Positions 11,940-24,590 of a stretch of DNA of 64,000 bases are shown in pieces. Position 1 is the first letter of the stretch. Each line of letters begins with the position of its first letter. A program made the position numbers and the translations under genes. This DNA is from Dromaius novaehollandiae (lineage: Eukaryota > Chordata > Aves > Casuariiformes > Dromaiidae): the NCBI RefSeq assembly GCF_036370855.1, contig NC_088102.1, positions 37,485,835 to 37,549,834 of the forward strand, written 5' to 3'. Below the pieces are notes generated by a model. That model had not been told where the DNA came from. It saw nothing but the letters and a program-made list of their open reading frames with translations, and searched no databases.

Positions 11940-14832
11940 CTGCAATAAAAGAACATTTGAGGAAACAGCTAAGACACAACAAGAATGCAGCCCAGGAGAG
12001 AATGCCTTCAGCTCCAACAGGAAAACTCAGGTCTTTCTTCCATGCCTGCTTCCCTCCCAGTGCTGTCCATCTGCATGGGCAGGAGAGATGAGTAACTCAG
12101 TGATGAAGATCAGGGCTTTGTGGGAAATCCTGGAGCTCTGGGCCAGACAACACAGAAGTTACCATGTGTCTGAGGCTCCACCCATGGCTCCCATTCCACA
12201 ACTGATCACAGTGAGGGAGCCAACCACCTACCACAGCATGTAGAAACTGAAAATACATTGTCTTAAAAATCAGCCCGAGTCCCTCAAAGTGCCCTGTGCC
12301 AGTCAGCTGCTTTGGGATTTGTTTTGCTTTAGCCTGCTGCGTTTGAACTCTGTGGAACCCCATTCATTTTTTCCCCATATATTATTTATTGATGAAGTGA
12401 AGCTCTGTAATCACAGAGCTCCAATGCCAGCCTTTCAAGAAACCCTAATGGTTGCAAAACTCACAAGAGCTGACAAAGCTGTTTCTGTCAAGCTCTCCAT
12501 AACTTCTACCCTGTATAAGGGCCAACTTTCCCTTCAAGTTCTCATTTCCTCTCTCACCTCAACTAACAAAATGTCCCAAACTTGGCAATCCAATCACTTC
12601 ATTACCCCCCCTACCCTAAAGTAAGTCTGCATTATTAGTGCACCCTATTACTAAAGGAAAAAAACATTTGCTGGTGTCAGTGTTTAAAGCAGGACTTCCA
12701 TAGCCATCACCATGAACCCTCCTGAGCTCTGCTGCAGCACAAAATTGGACAAAGATGGTGGTGGAGAGAAGAAAAAAAACAAAAACAAAAAACAAAAACA
12801 CCACCAACAGCAACAACAAAACCACATCAAACCCTAAACCACAATTTCAGGGCTCTTTGCAAACATACAGTAATTAGAAGCAGATTTACAAAAGAAGCCA
12901 TGAGTACTTTTACTTGTTACCTGTGCATCTAACCCAATTGGAAGACAGTCTCCTAAGAGATCCATCTCTAGGATTTCCACCCAGTTCCAAACAAGGCAGT
13001 GAAATTCAACTCTTCATGTCTCTTCCTTTGCTCTGGTTTGCGAAGCATTTAACAGAACGGAAGACTAGCAAGAGGAATTTCAGGCCTGAAGGAGACATTA
13101 ATAACAACTTTAAAGGTTGTGTTCAGCGTTCCCCTTGGTACTCGCATCTCCCCCCAGGTGAATGACACTCACCACACCAGCACGTTAGAGGAGACACAAG
13201 GACTGAACAGTGCAGGAACTATTTGTGCAAGGCTCTAACTTGGGCACTACAGCTATTCAAGTTATTGCCACTCAGCAGTTCACTCCAGCCCAGCCACGAT
13301 CCCCAAAGAAGAGTTTGCAGAACAGGGCAGATACCAGCACCACAGTTGATCCAGATCTGCTGGATGACAGCAGCGCTATCTTGGCATAACCTTTTCTTCA
13401 GTGGCTTAAAGTAGTACACCAAAATGAGTTACAGGCACAGAGACACAGGCATAGATCTTCTGTCAGCTCTTCTGTTGGATCACTCTCACCTGACAGAAAG
13501 GCAGCGTGATAATATATTTCGCCTTTGCAGCAAGATTTGCCAGATCTCAACTGTCAGAGCCCCACTGGGATGCACGCATTCATTGCAATGAAGTGCAACA
13601 CAAAGCAAATAGGCAGACCAAATGCTTAAAAGAGGGCTTAGAAAGCAAGAAGTTTTACTCTACCTCTCACAATAGTCGCTTTAGTCCAGAGCTCTTAGAG
13701 AGTGCTAAAGAGAGAACGCAAAAAGTAGTCTAAAAGATAATTTACCCTAAAATTCAATTAATTTCTTTCCATGATCTTAAAATGTAACTCATTCAAAGAG
13801 CCACAGAAATTGAGAGAGACAGTTTCTCATCTGGGAGGTACATCGAACAAGTTGCGCCCTGACGGCTCCGCAAGATGTGGAAGCGTGCATCTGCAATGTA
13901 CTTTTACTCACAGCACTTCCACGAGAGAGCAAGAAACCCTCCTAGCTGAGAAAGCCCGTGCGGCGTCAATGAAATTCTTATATGCTGCAATCACATGCCT
14001 GCTCTGACACACAGAGGGGGCAGGAAAACCAAAGGGAGGGCTCAGCAGACACGTGCGTGCCAGCTTCCCAAAACAAAGCTGGCCGGTCTCACTCTAAGAC
14101 TGAGAAACTCCTTTAACTCTTCCATTTCCTCTCTGTTGCGGGCTCCGACACCGCAGAATTACTCCCACCTGAAGGATTTAAACGCTGCTTCTCCGTTCAG
14201 CGGGAGGCAGCACAGAAAGCTCAGCGGGACGGAGCAGCTCGGGAGGCGAAACGCTCGCAGCGCGCTGCTAAACCACCGCCGCGTCCAGCGTCGCACGCGC
14301 GAGCCGCCACAGCGAAGCGCGACGCCAGATGCGCAGCACCTGCCCAAGTCACCGGCACGACGTCGGGGCGCTTCCCCACGACACCGAAAGATTATTTACC
14401 TCCGTACACCTCTGCCTTCTCCACGCTGACCGAGCCCGCTCCCAGCGCCGCCCGCACAGCGGCGAGGACGACGCTCCGGCCCCGCGGCTGCTCGTGCCGC
14501 GCTCCCCACGAGGAAGCGACCCCCCCGCCACCCCGGGCGCGAGGAAACCTGGCTTTCAGCCGCGAAACGCCAGGAGGCCGGGCGCGCGCAGGTGCCTGCC
14601 GCAGGTGCGCGCGCAGACCCGCGGCCCCCACCGCCGGCCCCCGGTCGCGCGTGCACCCCCCCCCCCCGCACAGGCCCGCCCCCGGACGCCGGCGGGACCC
14701 CGGCCCCGCAGCGCGGCGGCAGCCGCCCCGCACCGTCCGCGCGCGGCTGCCCGAGGGCCGGCGCCGCCACTGCTGTCACGAGCGCGCCCGGCCTCAGCGC
14801 CCGCGCCGCGGAGGGGGCCGCCCGGCACTCAC
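11940..14832 (-). other. BMF: BMF first intron (between the non-coding exon and first coding exon)
   Basis: This stretch has no supported exon. It contains an A-rich low-complexity tract at about 12,770-12,830 and the edge of the CpG island from about 14.2 kb. A second good minus-strand donor, GGAG then GTAAAT, sits at 14,399-14,394, so an alternative first exon ending at 14,400 is possible. The extent follows from taking the donor at 14,832 as the main one, which is an inference. Confidence 0.55.
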
Positions 14833-14970
14833 CGGGAAGCGGGGCGGGCGGGCCGGGCGCCGCGCGGGGCCGGGCCGGGCCGGGCCGGGCCGGGGCGTCC
14901 CGCGAGCGGCAGCGGCCGCGGCGCCTCCTCGCCGCCAAACTGCCCCCGCGGCCCGGCGGCCCGCGAACAG
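14833..14970 (-). other. BMF: Probable BMF non-coding first exon (5' UTR)
   Basis: A consensus donor, CCCG then GTGAGT, lies on the minus strand at 14,832-14,827 inside the CpG island. It faces the acceptor of the first coding exon about 2.9 kb downstream. The exon is extremely GC-rich and carries the GGGCC repeat array. The transcription start is not visible; I place it near 14.95-14.98 kb from the positions of GC boxes and a CCAAT box just upstream. The upstream boundary is a guess. Confidence 0.55.
14867..14895 (+). repeat. (GGGCC)5 array, possible G-quadruplex
   Basis: Five perfect GGGCC units run into GGGG, giving six G-runs of at least three in 29 bases. It sits in the putative BMF 5' UTR. 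Transcription runs on the minus strand, so the G-rich strand is the template and the RNA carries GGCCC. Confidence 0.9.
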
Positions 14971-14980
14971 CTGACGGGAG

Positions 14981-15040
14981 CCCCGCCCCCGCGGCGTCAC
15001 GCGCCGCGGCCCCGCCCCCCGCCCCCCGCCGGCCAATGGC
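14981..15040 (-). promoter_or_regulatory. BMF core promoter elements (GC boxes, CRE half-site, CCAAT)
   Basis: GC boxes CCCCGCCCCC at 14,981-14,990 and CCCCGCCCCCC near 15,010-15,020 flank a CRE half-site (CGTCA, 14,995-14,999). A CCAAT box lies at 15,033-15,037. The cluster lies just upstream of the inferred minus-strand start and fits a TATA-less CpG promoter. Motif matches are seen directly; binding is inferred. Confidence 0.55.
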
Positions 15041-15689
15041 GCGGCGCCGAAGCGCGGCCCCGCGCGGCGGGGTCAGGGCGCGCGAGGCAACGGCCGCGGC
15101 GGGGGGGCTCTGCCCGGGCCCGCCCCGGCCCGCCCCGGCCCCTGCCGGCGGGCGGGGGGTCCCGCCGGGCGCCGAGGCGGGGCCTCCGCCGCGGGCGGCC
15201 TCCCGGGGCGCGGGCGGCGGGGCCGAGGGGGCTCCGTGACCTCAGGGAAAGTGTGAATCGCTGAGCCGACTCCTGCGCTCCCGCCTCCTTGTTTATTAGT
15301 GATGGGAGCTTTAAAAGCGCACGGCGAGAGTTACGCGTACATCGGCAGTCGGTACTTAAGCACGGGAGCCATCTTTGAAAGAGAAAACGAGATGAAGTTA
15401 ATCCCTGAGGTCTGAGGGGAGCGTGGGGAGGACTGTGCCCGGCCGAGAGCTGCCCAGGGCGCTCTGCTGCCCGGGGAGGTGGCGGGAGCCTGGCAGAAAT
15501 TCGGATTATTGCTGTCAGGACCGTGTTTAGACATCTCCTCCGGCAGGGCCTGACTGCAGTGCAGACGGGCAGAAGGAACAGCTCGGTTTATTCATGCTGT
15601 GTGGGCAAAGGACAGCAGAGCAGACGTTTGGAGGTCTCGGAGACAGTGTTGTTAGTGCGCTGGGTATTAGGCATTCATTAGTATGTTCA

Positions 15690-15870
15690 TCCATGAGTGG
15701 CAATTATAGGTACCCCATCCAAAATTGCATCCAAAATCGCAGTGACTGAGGTATTTAACTGGCGAGGGTCACCAAACCCAGCCCGGAGGAGGTTACAGGA
15801 GGAGCCCCCAGTAGTTTGCCTCACCTTGCTGGTGATGAGTCTCCAACCTTTCCAGTCACAGGCATGGAAA
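15690..15870 (-). repeat. Unrecognised interspersed repeat, copy 1
   Basis: On the minus strand this segment aligns by eye with 16,770-16,940 on the plus strand. Shared landmarks in order are a GAxTGGAAA box, AAGGTGAGGCA, CTCCTGGCTGGG-like sequence, CCAGTTAAATAC and GGGGTA. I cannot name the family. It begins about 430 bases past the CpG island. Confidence 0.6.
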
Positions 15871-16769
15871 GGCGACGCACCTCCCTGGAGGCCGAGGAGA
15901 GGCCTCGGCACGGCCAACCGTGCTATTTCCCGGCCAGAGATGGGACTGGTTAGGAAGGGGAGCAGTCTGCACGTACAAACTGTTTTTCCGTCACTAAGCT
16001 TTGTGGAAAAGTGAATTGCTCTATCCTATTTCAGGTGGGAACAAGGAGAAAAAATGTTTACATCTGTTAACATTCAGCAAGACTCACTGTGCAAACAGTG
16101 TTTGTTTTAGGGCCCTGTGAGGCCACTCTTAGCCTGATCCTACTTCCCTAGTAATGGTCCTGAGAGCAGAGCCATTGAGACAGACGGGCTAGCAAGTTCT
16201 TGGCTAGGTTTAAAACTGATGGGAGTCTGACTCCAGCAACTGCTAGCTATTTTCAAAACAACCTGTTATTTGCCAGCTTTACATGACTTTATAAATAGAC
16301 TCCCCTTGATTTTTAAAGCTGAATATTGCCGTACTAGGGTCAAGGAATGCTTTACAGCATTTCATACCCATGCCTGAATATGAGTAATGTGCACAACTAA
16401 GCAGAATAAATAAGGATAAACTCTCAGTAGTGCCTTCTATGAAGCTCAGTCAGTGAGAAGATTAAAAAAGGAAACAAAACCAAGCCTCATACTCCAAACA
16501 ACAGCTTACTATTGTTTTACCTTACTCTGCCATTGTTTTCATTTCTAGGTTGTAGACTGCTTTCCCTAAAATCAACAGCAAAACTCTCTGACTTCAGAGG
16601 TGCAGGATCAAGCGCCTCAACACAGAACAACACTCTGTCATGTTGTTTTTTAAAACCTACGTAACAAGATCACTTGGAAGGGAGATTTTAAAACCCAGCT
16701 GGCAGCAGAGTAATGTTAATTGCTGTCAAGTCTGCCACACAGATATTGAAGTTTGTAACTTAAACTCAG

Positions 16770-16940
16770 GGGAGGGGTTAGATTGGAAACTGATTGCTAG
16801 TCAGGTGAGGCAGACAATTGTGGGATCCTCATACAGCAGTCTCCTGGCTGGGTCCTGTGAGCCTCTCCAGTTAAATACTTTGGAGTCACTGTGGTTGCAA
16901 ATGGGGTATTTGCAAGTGCCAGTAATAGATCAACGTGCAT
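16770..16940 (+). repeat. Unrecognised interspersed repeat, copy 2 (inverted relative to copy 1)
   Basis: The shared landmarks with copy 1 are GATTGGAAA, CAGGTGAGGCAG, CTCCTGGCTGGG, CCAGTTAAATAC and GGGGTA, with small indels between. The two copies make an imperfect inverted pair with a spacer of about 0.9 kb. Confidence 0.6.
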
Positions 16941-19900
16941 CCTCTCCAGAGACTTGTCTCCTTATGGTTCTTGTTCCAGAGCTCATGTCTACTCTTTTAT
17001 TTGTGTGAAGAAGGGTTGAGTTTTTTCTCCATTACAAGGAGACCAGTGTGTATCTGACTTGTACATCACCATCAAGTGAGAAAGAAACAGGACTGGTTTC
17101 TTTCATTTTCAGTAAGGGGCTGAATCCAAAGTTAATTAAGCCTGGCTGTCCACTTTTGAACGTCAAGGCAGTGGGGAGTGGGAGGAGAAGGGAATGCTAT
17201 GAAAAAAGCAACAAAAGCCATTCTGTATGTTCAAGATGTTCAAATTTTGTGACACTGATGGTCAGGCAATGGCAAAATGCCAGATGCCAGAGGGCTACTT
17301 CTGTTTTGAGTGTGCATTGCTATAAATAAAAAAATGAATGCACTACGATTCCAACAGCTTATGTCTTCCAGACTGAGTAATAATTGCCTGCTGGTTAGGG
17401 TCATTAACAATAAAAACAGTACCTGCTGATCGGCTTTGTTTTCATCCTGGTGAGTTGCAGTTGGGGCCACACTTTATATCCCCAGAGGCTGCATTTTGGG
17501 AACTCCTACTGTGCAGAAAATGTATGGAAACTCAAATCTATGTATATAATCAGGCTGGATGGCAAAAGAGCTCAGGAAGGATATTTGTGCCTTTCAATGA
17601 TTTAAAAAAAAGATATGGCAGCATTTCTAAGAGAGGGGACTCAGAGGGATTCCTTGAGGAAATTAGACATTGTTAAGAAATGGCTCCGAGTAAATAGACC
17701 GAAACCAAGACAGAGACAGCGAGTCTGAAATGGAAAATTGTGAACTGAGGGCAAGCTATAACCACTGATCCCTCTGCATTCTGCTAAGAGAGCATCTACA
17801 ATGGCACAGAGACGAGCTGCTTACCTGGGAACTGGAGCCCCAGGGACAGGCATTCTGCCAGAATTTTTTGCTCATTAATGTACATGGTGGTACATTTATT
17901 GAAGAGATTTATCTAAAATCATGTGCAGTGGTCTCCCAGTGACATCTGGAGAGGGAAATATTGCTCCATCCCGTAACCTTTATGTTAGCCTGCTGTATTG
18001 CTCTAAAGACTGGTGAACAAAATTCCTTCTTTTATTTAGTTAGCCTCCCCATACATATCCCCTATGTATCTTCAGAACTATTTCTTCTTATCTTACTGAC
18101 TAAATGCTATTGTCAGCATTGTGCTGTAACTGAAGAATATGTTGCAATCTTAAGTCTTGCAAGCTTCACTGCCTGGGTGGGCTCCTGAAACCCACACAGG
18201 GCCAACATGACTTTGGTGGGGGCAGTCTTTCTTAAAGCCCCACCTATTGGAACCAAAAGAGTGTGTCATGATCTCAGTTTTCATTTCTATTTTTTCTAGC
18301 TCTCATGGTTGGAATAGGGAACTTGAGAGTAGCCTAATGGATCATAAAACAAAGTATAAACAAGGAAAACACTCCAGGTTGATTATGCTTATTTTGTTAT
18401 CTTAAGAACATTTGACCAATTTGATGTTGTTTTCAGGGGGCTTAATCCTTACTGAGTGTGTAGGATAGGAAAATAACTGTATTCTGTCCTGACGCACATC
18501 AGCAGAATCTACCAACTGTGTTCTGTCACTGCATTTTACCATCGTATGAGGCAGAAAAAGCCCAGCTTGAATTTCAGGTTTTGACCCTCCTGCACATTCC
18601 TCACACAAGCTAACCTTGCGGAGAAAGTTGGCCTTCCTTGTGACTGAAGGGTTCACTGGGTTCAGCATGCGCTGCTGATAGGAAAAAGTGTTGCACATTT
18701 TAAAAGGTATATTCGAGAGCAGAATCACTTACTGAGAATAAGTGAGCACTGAAAGGATGTTGCTGTCGGGGTTTTCTTCTGAAGGAAGCAAATTTTAAGA
18801 AGGCTTGCTGGGGTTGCTGCTTCTAGTTTTTGAAACCAAAACAGAAACACTCTTCTCTCCCCAGATCATGGGAATGTCTCGGGAAAGAGCTTTGTCCTCT
18901 TTCAGGGTGCAGCACCTGCTTTTTCCTTCAAACTCCGAAGACAGGAGTTTGTATTTTCCATTCAGTGCTTCTGTTCTCACTAGTGCAAACTCACTGATAG
19001 CCTTAAAGGCAAATGGTTGAGTGAAATGCTAACAATTTGGGTCAAGGTGGGAACATTTATGTATGTCACTGAACATGCTCTTGTATGATGCAGTCATACT
19101 GATTTTTCCCCCCCTGCCTTTTCATTCTTTCCTTCCCCTCTTCCAACAAAGACTTTATGTACAGTTGCACTTTCTCTAAGGGATTGTCCAATTCTTCAGA
19201 GACTTTGTACAGAGCAGAGTTTCTGTAGCATGCTAATGATTTAGGGGAAAGTTCCCAGAGGATTTCTCTTCCCTCCTATAAAAGAACCCCAAAACTGAGA
19301 CCAGAAAAAGCATTTGTTCACATGCATTGTATTGGTAATGTCAAATTCACTCATTTTTTTTCTCATCTCTGGCTTTCTTCCATTGCCTGTCTTTACCTTC
19401 TGATTTCATGCTTCCATCCTCTCTCTTCTGTTTTTTCCCATCTCACTTCATATGACTTTGCTTCTACCTTTGTTATTTGTTTCTTTCATATGTTCATGTG
19501 ACCCACTTCTGCAGTATAAAATCACTCAGATGTTTGACTCTACTACTGTGATTTCATAAGGGGACTATAGTAGATAATAAAGTAAAATATATATATAGTG
19601 TTAACAGAGTTGGAGCCTTATTCTGTAAAGGCCTGATCTGCTCCTTGCCAAAGACAAAGGAAAGCTGACTTCAGAGGAGTAGGTTCGGACTTGAAAATGC
19701 CAAGCGCATTTTTGAGTGTTACTTGCAACAGGCACCAAAGATGCTCAGGACTCACCAGGACTCACCAGAAACACTCGGTGCCTTGCAGGATTAGGTCTTT
19801 GCTCCGTATTGCTGCCTGGGAAGTTACTGTGCTGCTAAATGTCACAGCTAACTAATGTGTGACCTCTGGGGCCTGACACCACGCTCTTCACCTTGCCTGC

Positions 19901-22900
19901 GTAAGATTTTTTGATTCTGTGGCTAGAAATCTGTCATAAAAGGCTTAAGTCTGAGTGAAGAATTCTTCTTTTGAAATAATAAGTTTAAAATATCCGAGTG
20001 ATACATTTTTATTAGATTTTTTGAAAAATTCCCCAGTCAATTTTTCCATTGTTTTCTCAGTTAACAACAGTAATAAACCCTATCCTGGAGCAGATACACA
20101 GATTCTAAATTCCCTTCGTTTTGATTATTCCCAATGCTACTCACAGGAAATAAAATAGAGAAGTCTTTGCAGAATCAGGTCCTAATAAAATAAAATGCAG
20201 TGCATATGGTCCCAGTAGAATAAAGATATATTATCATTCCCACCTTACAGAAGCAGAAAATCATGTTAGTATATTGTATGTTCTAATACTGTTTCTCTAA
20301 GCATTTGCTATTGGCCTCTGTCAAAGATTGCACACTGGGCTAAGTGGACTTTTGGTTGGAACCTGCACAGTGTATTGCATTTCTTTGGGTAACTGCTCAA
20401 TGTTACTTCTTGAGATTTGACCTCAAAAACATTCATATTTGGATGGAAAATGGTGGAAAAACAGAGCTCAGCTATCATAAATGTGAAGATAAAGCAGAGA
20501 AACTTGACCCCTGGTGCTGAGTGTTTATGTTTCCTACTGTAATATGGGACTGTTGGGGCAGTTCAGCACAGTGGAGCATTAAGCCTAGGTGCAATAAAAT
20601 TCAAACTAAAGTTAGGAAGCAAAACTGGGAATACAACCAGAATTACCCAGTTCTGCCAGTAATTCAAAAGTTCTCAAATCTGCCAGCTGCTTGACATTTT
20701 TATCTACTTCTTTAAGAAAATACAAAAAGAAAGTTGAAAGAACTTTATTTTGTTGCTCCAATCTCAGGTTTTCCTTCCAGTTTCATGAAGAGCCTACAAG
20801 ATGTTAAATATTCAGCTCAGAATGCCTTTTGGAAAAGTCCCTGCATTTAATAACTTGTTTGTAAGTTCAGGCCCTCTATTTTTGCATGTAAATCTGTATC
20901 CTCTGTTTCACAACCTATAGGATATTCTTAAAATACTTTTTGATGTTTATTGTCTTCAGCTAATGGTTTTAATAAATTCTCATGTTTGAAGTTTTTTTAT
21001 GTAACACAAAAGTTAAAGATTGTTATGAAAGCAAAATAATCTATATGGCAGATAGAGAAAAAATTCCTTTTGATTCTCTGACTTTGTTTTCACTATATCC
21101 ATTGTAAATGCAGTATTTTTTATATATATACACTTATTAGGGCTAAGATAAAACTGAAGGCTTGATTCTTCTCCCAGTGAATCCAATGGCAAATCATCTC
21201 CAAATTCTGGTAAAAGTAGGATGGATAGACTTTACAGTTCTGGTAAGAAAAAAACAAACAACTTTCTGACAAATCTCAAAGCCTGGAAAATAAGTCTGAA
21301 AAAAATCGGCAGAACAGGAAGCTTTACAGTTTGCCTGAAGGAATGTTTGCAACTAACTGCTCATGAGTTTATCACAATACCTCCCCTACTCACGAAAACC
21401 CTTTTCCCACATGAGCCTGTGGACAATAAGGAAGATTGCATCACTTAGTTTTGGGAAGAGGGTTTTCTTTGGGTTTGATTTCTGAATGTGCAGTTCAGCA
21501 CTTCTTGTAGTTAGCACCTACAAGAAAACTCAACATTTTCTGTGTGATAGGTAACAAACATCATAGCTCACCTATTCTCCTCTGCGTAGTCGGATGCAGC
21601 TGTCCTAGCACCAAGATTGCAGGAAAGCTTTATCTGAAAAGCATCAGTCGGTTTGGCTCCTGTCTTCCTCTCCCCTTTTTAACAGCTGGTGTTTCCAAGA
21701 ACTGCGTTGAAAGGCTGAGGCAGATTTTCATTTTTAATAACTGAGCTTCAGGTTCCCCGGAGGAAAACGTCCTCCATTGGAGACAAGAAGGTCCTGTGTC
21801 ACCCAAATTCTTTATTTATTAAAGAGATAGATGAGATCTTCTTACAAAACCACTGTAAAGACTCTCCTTAAATCTGGAGAGGTATCCATCGCTGCTTTCT
21901 TACAATCCTTTTTTCATTTTTATGCCCCATCATGAAAATCCAGCAGGTCACCCACTGCTAGAAAGGCAGGAAGAATCACCTGAAGTGCAGGGTGTGGGGA
22001 AATTAGAAAATGATGCTTGTATTCATGGGTCTGCCAAAGACATAATAGTACAATGGAAGTCACTTAATTGCTTTCTGGTTCAGTTTCTTCAGGTGTACAA
22101 TGTGAATAATACTTTAGTGAAAAACTTACTGAGTTCCTTTGAAAGGTGCTAGCAAATGACAAATATTATTTTTGTCCATTCTGTTAAAGGAAGATTATCT
22201 TCCTTCAAACTCCCATCCCTCCTCACTGTGTGGTGCTGAGAGTGTACAAATACAGAGCAGATTGACACATGTGGAAAATTCATAATAGAACATGAAATTC
22301 TCTGGACCGATTCTCAGTATTTGTTTCCAGTTCTTTAAACAATCTATTTTTGTGAAAAGAAAAGAAAAATTGGGGAGTTGCTCACTGAAAATAGGGCAGT
22401 CTGGAACAACAACAAAAAAAAACCTAAGTACAAGAGTGCTCCTCTTTAGAGGGAGACACAAACATAATAGTTTCAAAAAATTCCATGGAAAAAGCAGTTT
22501 GTAATTGAAAAATAGCATGCTTCATTTCAAGAGCTACTTTACTGGAATGTGTCAAACCCCAAAGGGTCGTGTTCTCAAATGCCTGTGTGTACCTTGGGTG
22601 CCAAAGTCACGTCTGAGCATTGCCCCATATTTTAAAATCTTGCCCAGAATTTCTGGTTTGAGAAAAACTTAGGGAAAAAAGTTTTTTCTTTATCAGAGTA
22701 AAGACTCTCTGCAAAAAGAAAATGGGAAGGTTGAAAGCTGACTTGGTACCAAAGAACTTGAAGCAATCAAAGCTTTTGTAGAGGTTTCAAATGGACAGCA
22801 GGCTAACTGCTGGTCTCAGAGGAATTGCAGGAGGAGAAGGCGGAGAGAAGGGAAGAAACCAAATCAAACAGAGCCATTCAGCTGGCTGAGAGCTTTGGAT

Positions 22901-24409
22901 CCTACCTCTTGATTGCTAGTGTAAGGTAAGGGGGAGTAGTAATGGCCATAGAAATGCAGCAACCTCTCCTTCTACTTTATGACTCACAGTTTATTTGTTC
23001 CCCTTTGGGGAGGTACCGTGGCTTCCCCACTGGTGCTGCACGGGCTAACACCCGACCTGACTCATCACTCCCCTTCCCTGGGGACTAACCGGAAGGACTA
23101 TTTCTGGTTAAATTAACTTTCATATTTTTCTTTCCCTTTCCTTCTCTCTTGTTACAATTTTCTGCTTGTTTTTCTTTCTCGTACCTCTGCCTCAATTTCC
23201 TGTTGCTGTCTCTCTTCTTTTCTTCCTCCCATCTCTTTTGCTGTTCCAGCAGTTCCCTTTCTTTCTACCACTTGGTTGCATTTTTCAATCATCTTTCTCA
23301 TATTCTCTCCTGCCAAGGAAGGGGACTGGAGATACTTGCTCCCAACACCACTGAGCCTTCCTGACTGTAGTTGGTGCTCTCCGTTGTCAAAGTATTTTAC
23401 AAGAGTATTGTTAGGCTAATCGAGGGAGGAAGGTAAGCAAGTGGCCTGTTTTATTGACAGGGAAGCAGAGACAGCTACCTCATCTGCCTATTTCTGATTT
23501 TAAGCATCCAGTTTGAGATGCTAGCTAGCCTCCCACTCACTGGGTTTGACAACTATGTTATTTCTGTCTGTTTTCCTTAAAGATCTATTATTTCAGTATC
23601 TAATTACCCACACTAACACTAGCTGATGTGTCCAAGAATAACCAGAGGCGCGGTGGTAGCACTGCAAGGAGCAGACTGTCTCTCTTGTGGATTCCTTTAT
23701 CTAACTTCTGCTTTGTGCACGCAGCAATGGAATTGCTGGTATTTCAATAATAAGAATAGGTAATGCCATCTTTGCAGAGCTGTCTTGATAGTCTACAGAT
23801 CCAAACTGCTGAGTCATATTATTGTGTTTGGGGCTTTCTGTAAGGTATTGTATTGTTTTAGAAGGGAAATCACAATGGAGGGATACGGCAGCTCATGTGT
23901 CAGGCCCCCCGGGAACGTCAGGTACCCGCAGAGCACTGCTTGCCTTTGTGTTGCGCGGTTCTCTGGGAAGCCTATGCAGCCACAGCCCCAAAGAATAAGC
24001 AGCTTTATTCACTGTTTCCTCTCAATTCACTGTAACTAGGGAGCAGCTACTGAGGAAAGGGGTGTATTACCGTATAGGAGAAAGGTTACATATCATACCT
24101 TTCTGTGTATTGGCTCAGAGCTGTAGCTAAAATATCCACTTTGGAAAGGGTATTTGCTTCCATATGCACATACAGATCTTCTAGTATAGCTGCATAGCAG
24201 CCAATTCTCTCGAAGGATCTGATACTGATCCCCAAACATCTAGTGAAATGAGTTGATTAGTGTATGCAGAGACTATGCAAGCTCCAGTTCTTTACTGTGT
24301 GTTGTAGTGGATAGCACTCTGCAGGTTTTTTGAAGAGTTAGATGGGAGTTCGTGTTTAAGTGAAAGTAAAATTAGATCTAGAATGAGCAGAAGCTAGACA
24401 AAAGGAGCG

Positions 24410-24590
24410 AAAGATGACTCACAATGAATCTCTGGGGGATCTTAGGCAAATCACAATGCCTGTCTCAGGACTCAGAGTTTCTATTGCTAAAATAAAGATG
24501 TAATTTCACACATCACCTTTATAACTTTGAGATCTGAAAACATATTAAAGAAGTGAAAAATATTATTACTGTACTATAGAAGCAGTGGTT
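24410..24590 (+). repeat. MIR-like SINE remnant
   Basis: The order GATCTTAGGCAAATCACAAT, a CTCAG-rich block, a CTAAAATAAAGATG block and a TTATTATT-rich 3' end matches MIR in sense orientation. Confidence 0.6.

Larger units (their letters stand above)
14200..15260. promoter_or_regulatory. CpG island, BMF promoter
   Basis: This is the only long stretch in the window dense in CG dinucleotides, at far higher GC than its flanks. It covers the BMF first exon and core promoter. It ends abruptly near 15.26 kb, and no plus-strand gene is visible leaving it on the right, though a divergent transcript cannot be excluded. A run of 12 C lies at 14,656-14,667. Confidence 0.9.

Noticed and set aside
14329..15264. 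311-codon plus-strand frame and several overlapping minus-strand frames
   Set aside because: Stop codons are rare in CpG-island sequence; the products are Arg/Pro/Ala/Gly low complexity with no family, and the region is the BMF promoter and 5' UTR.
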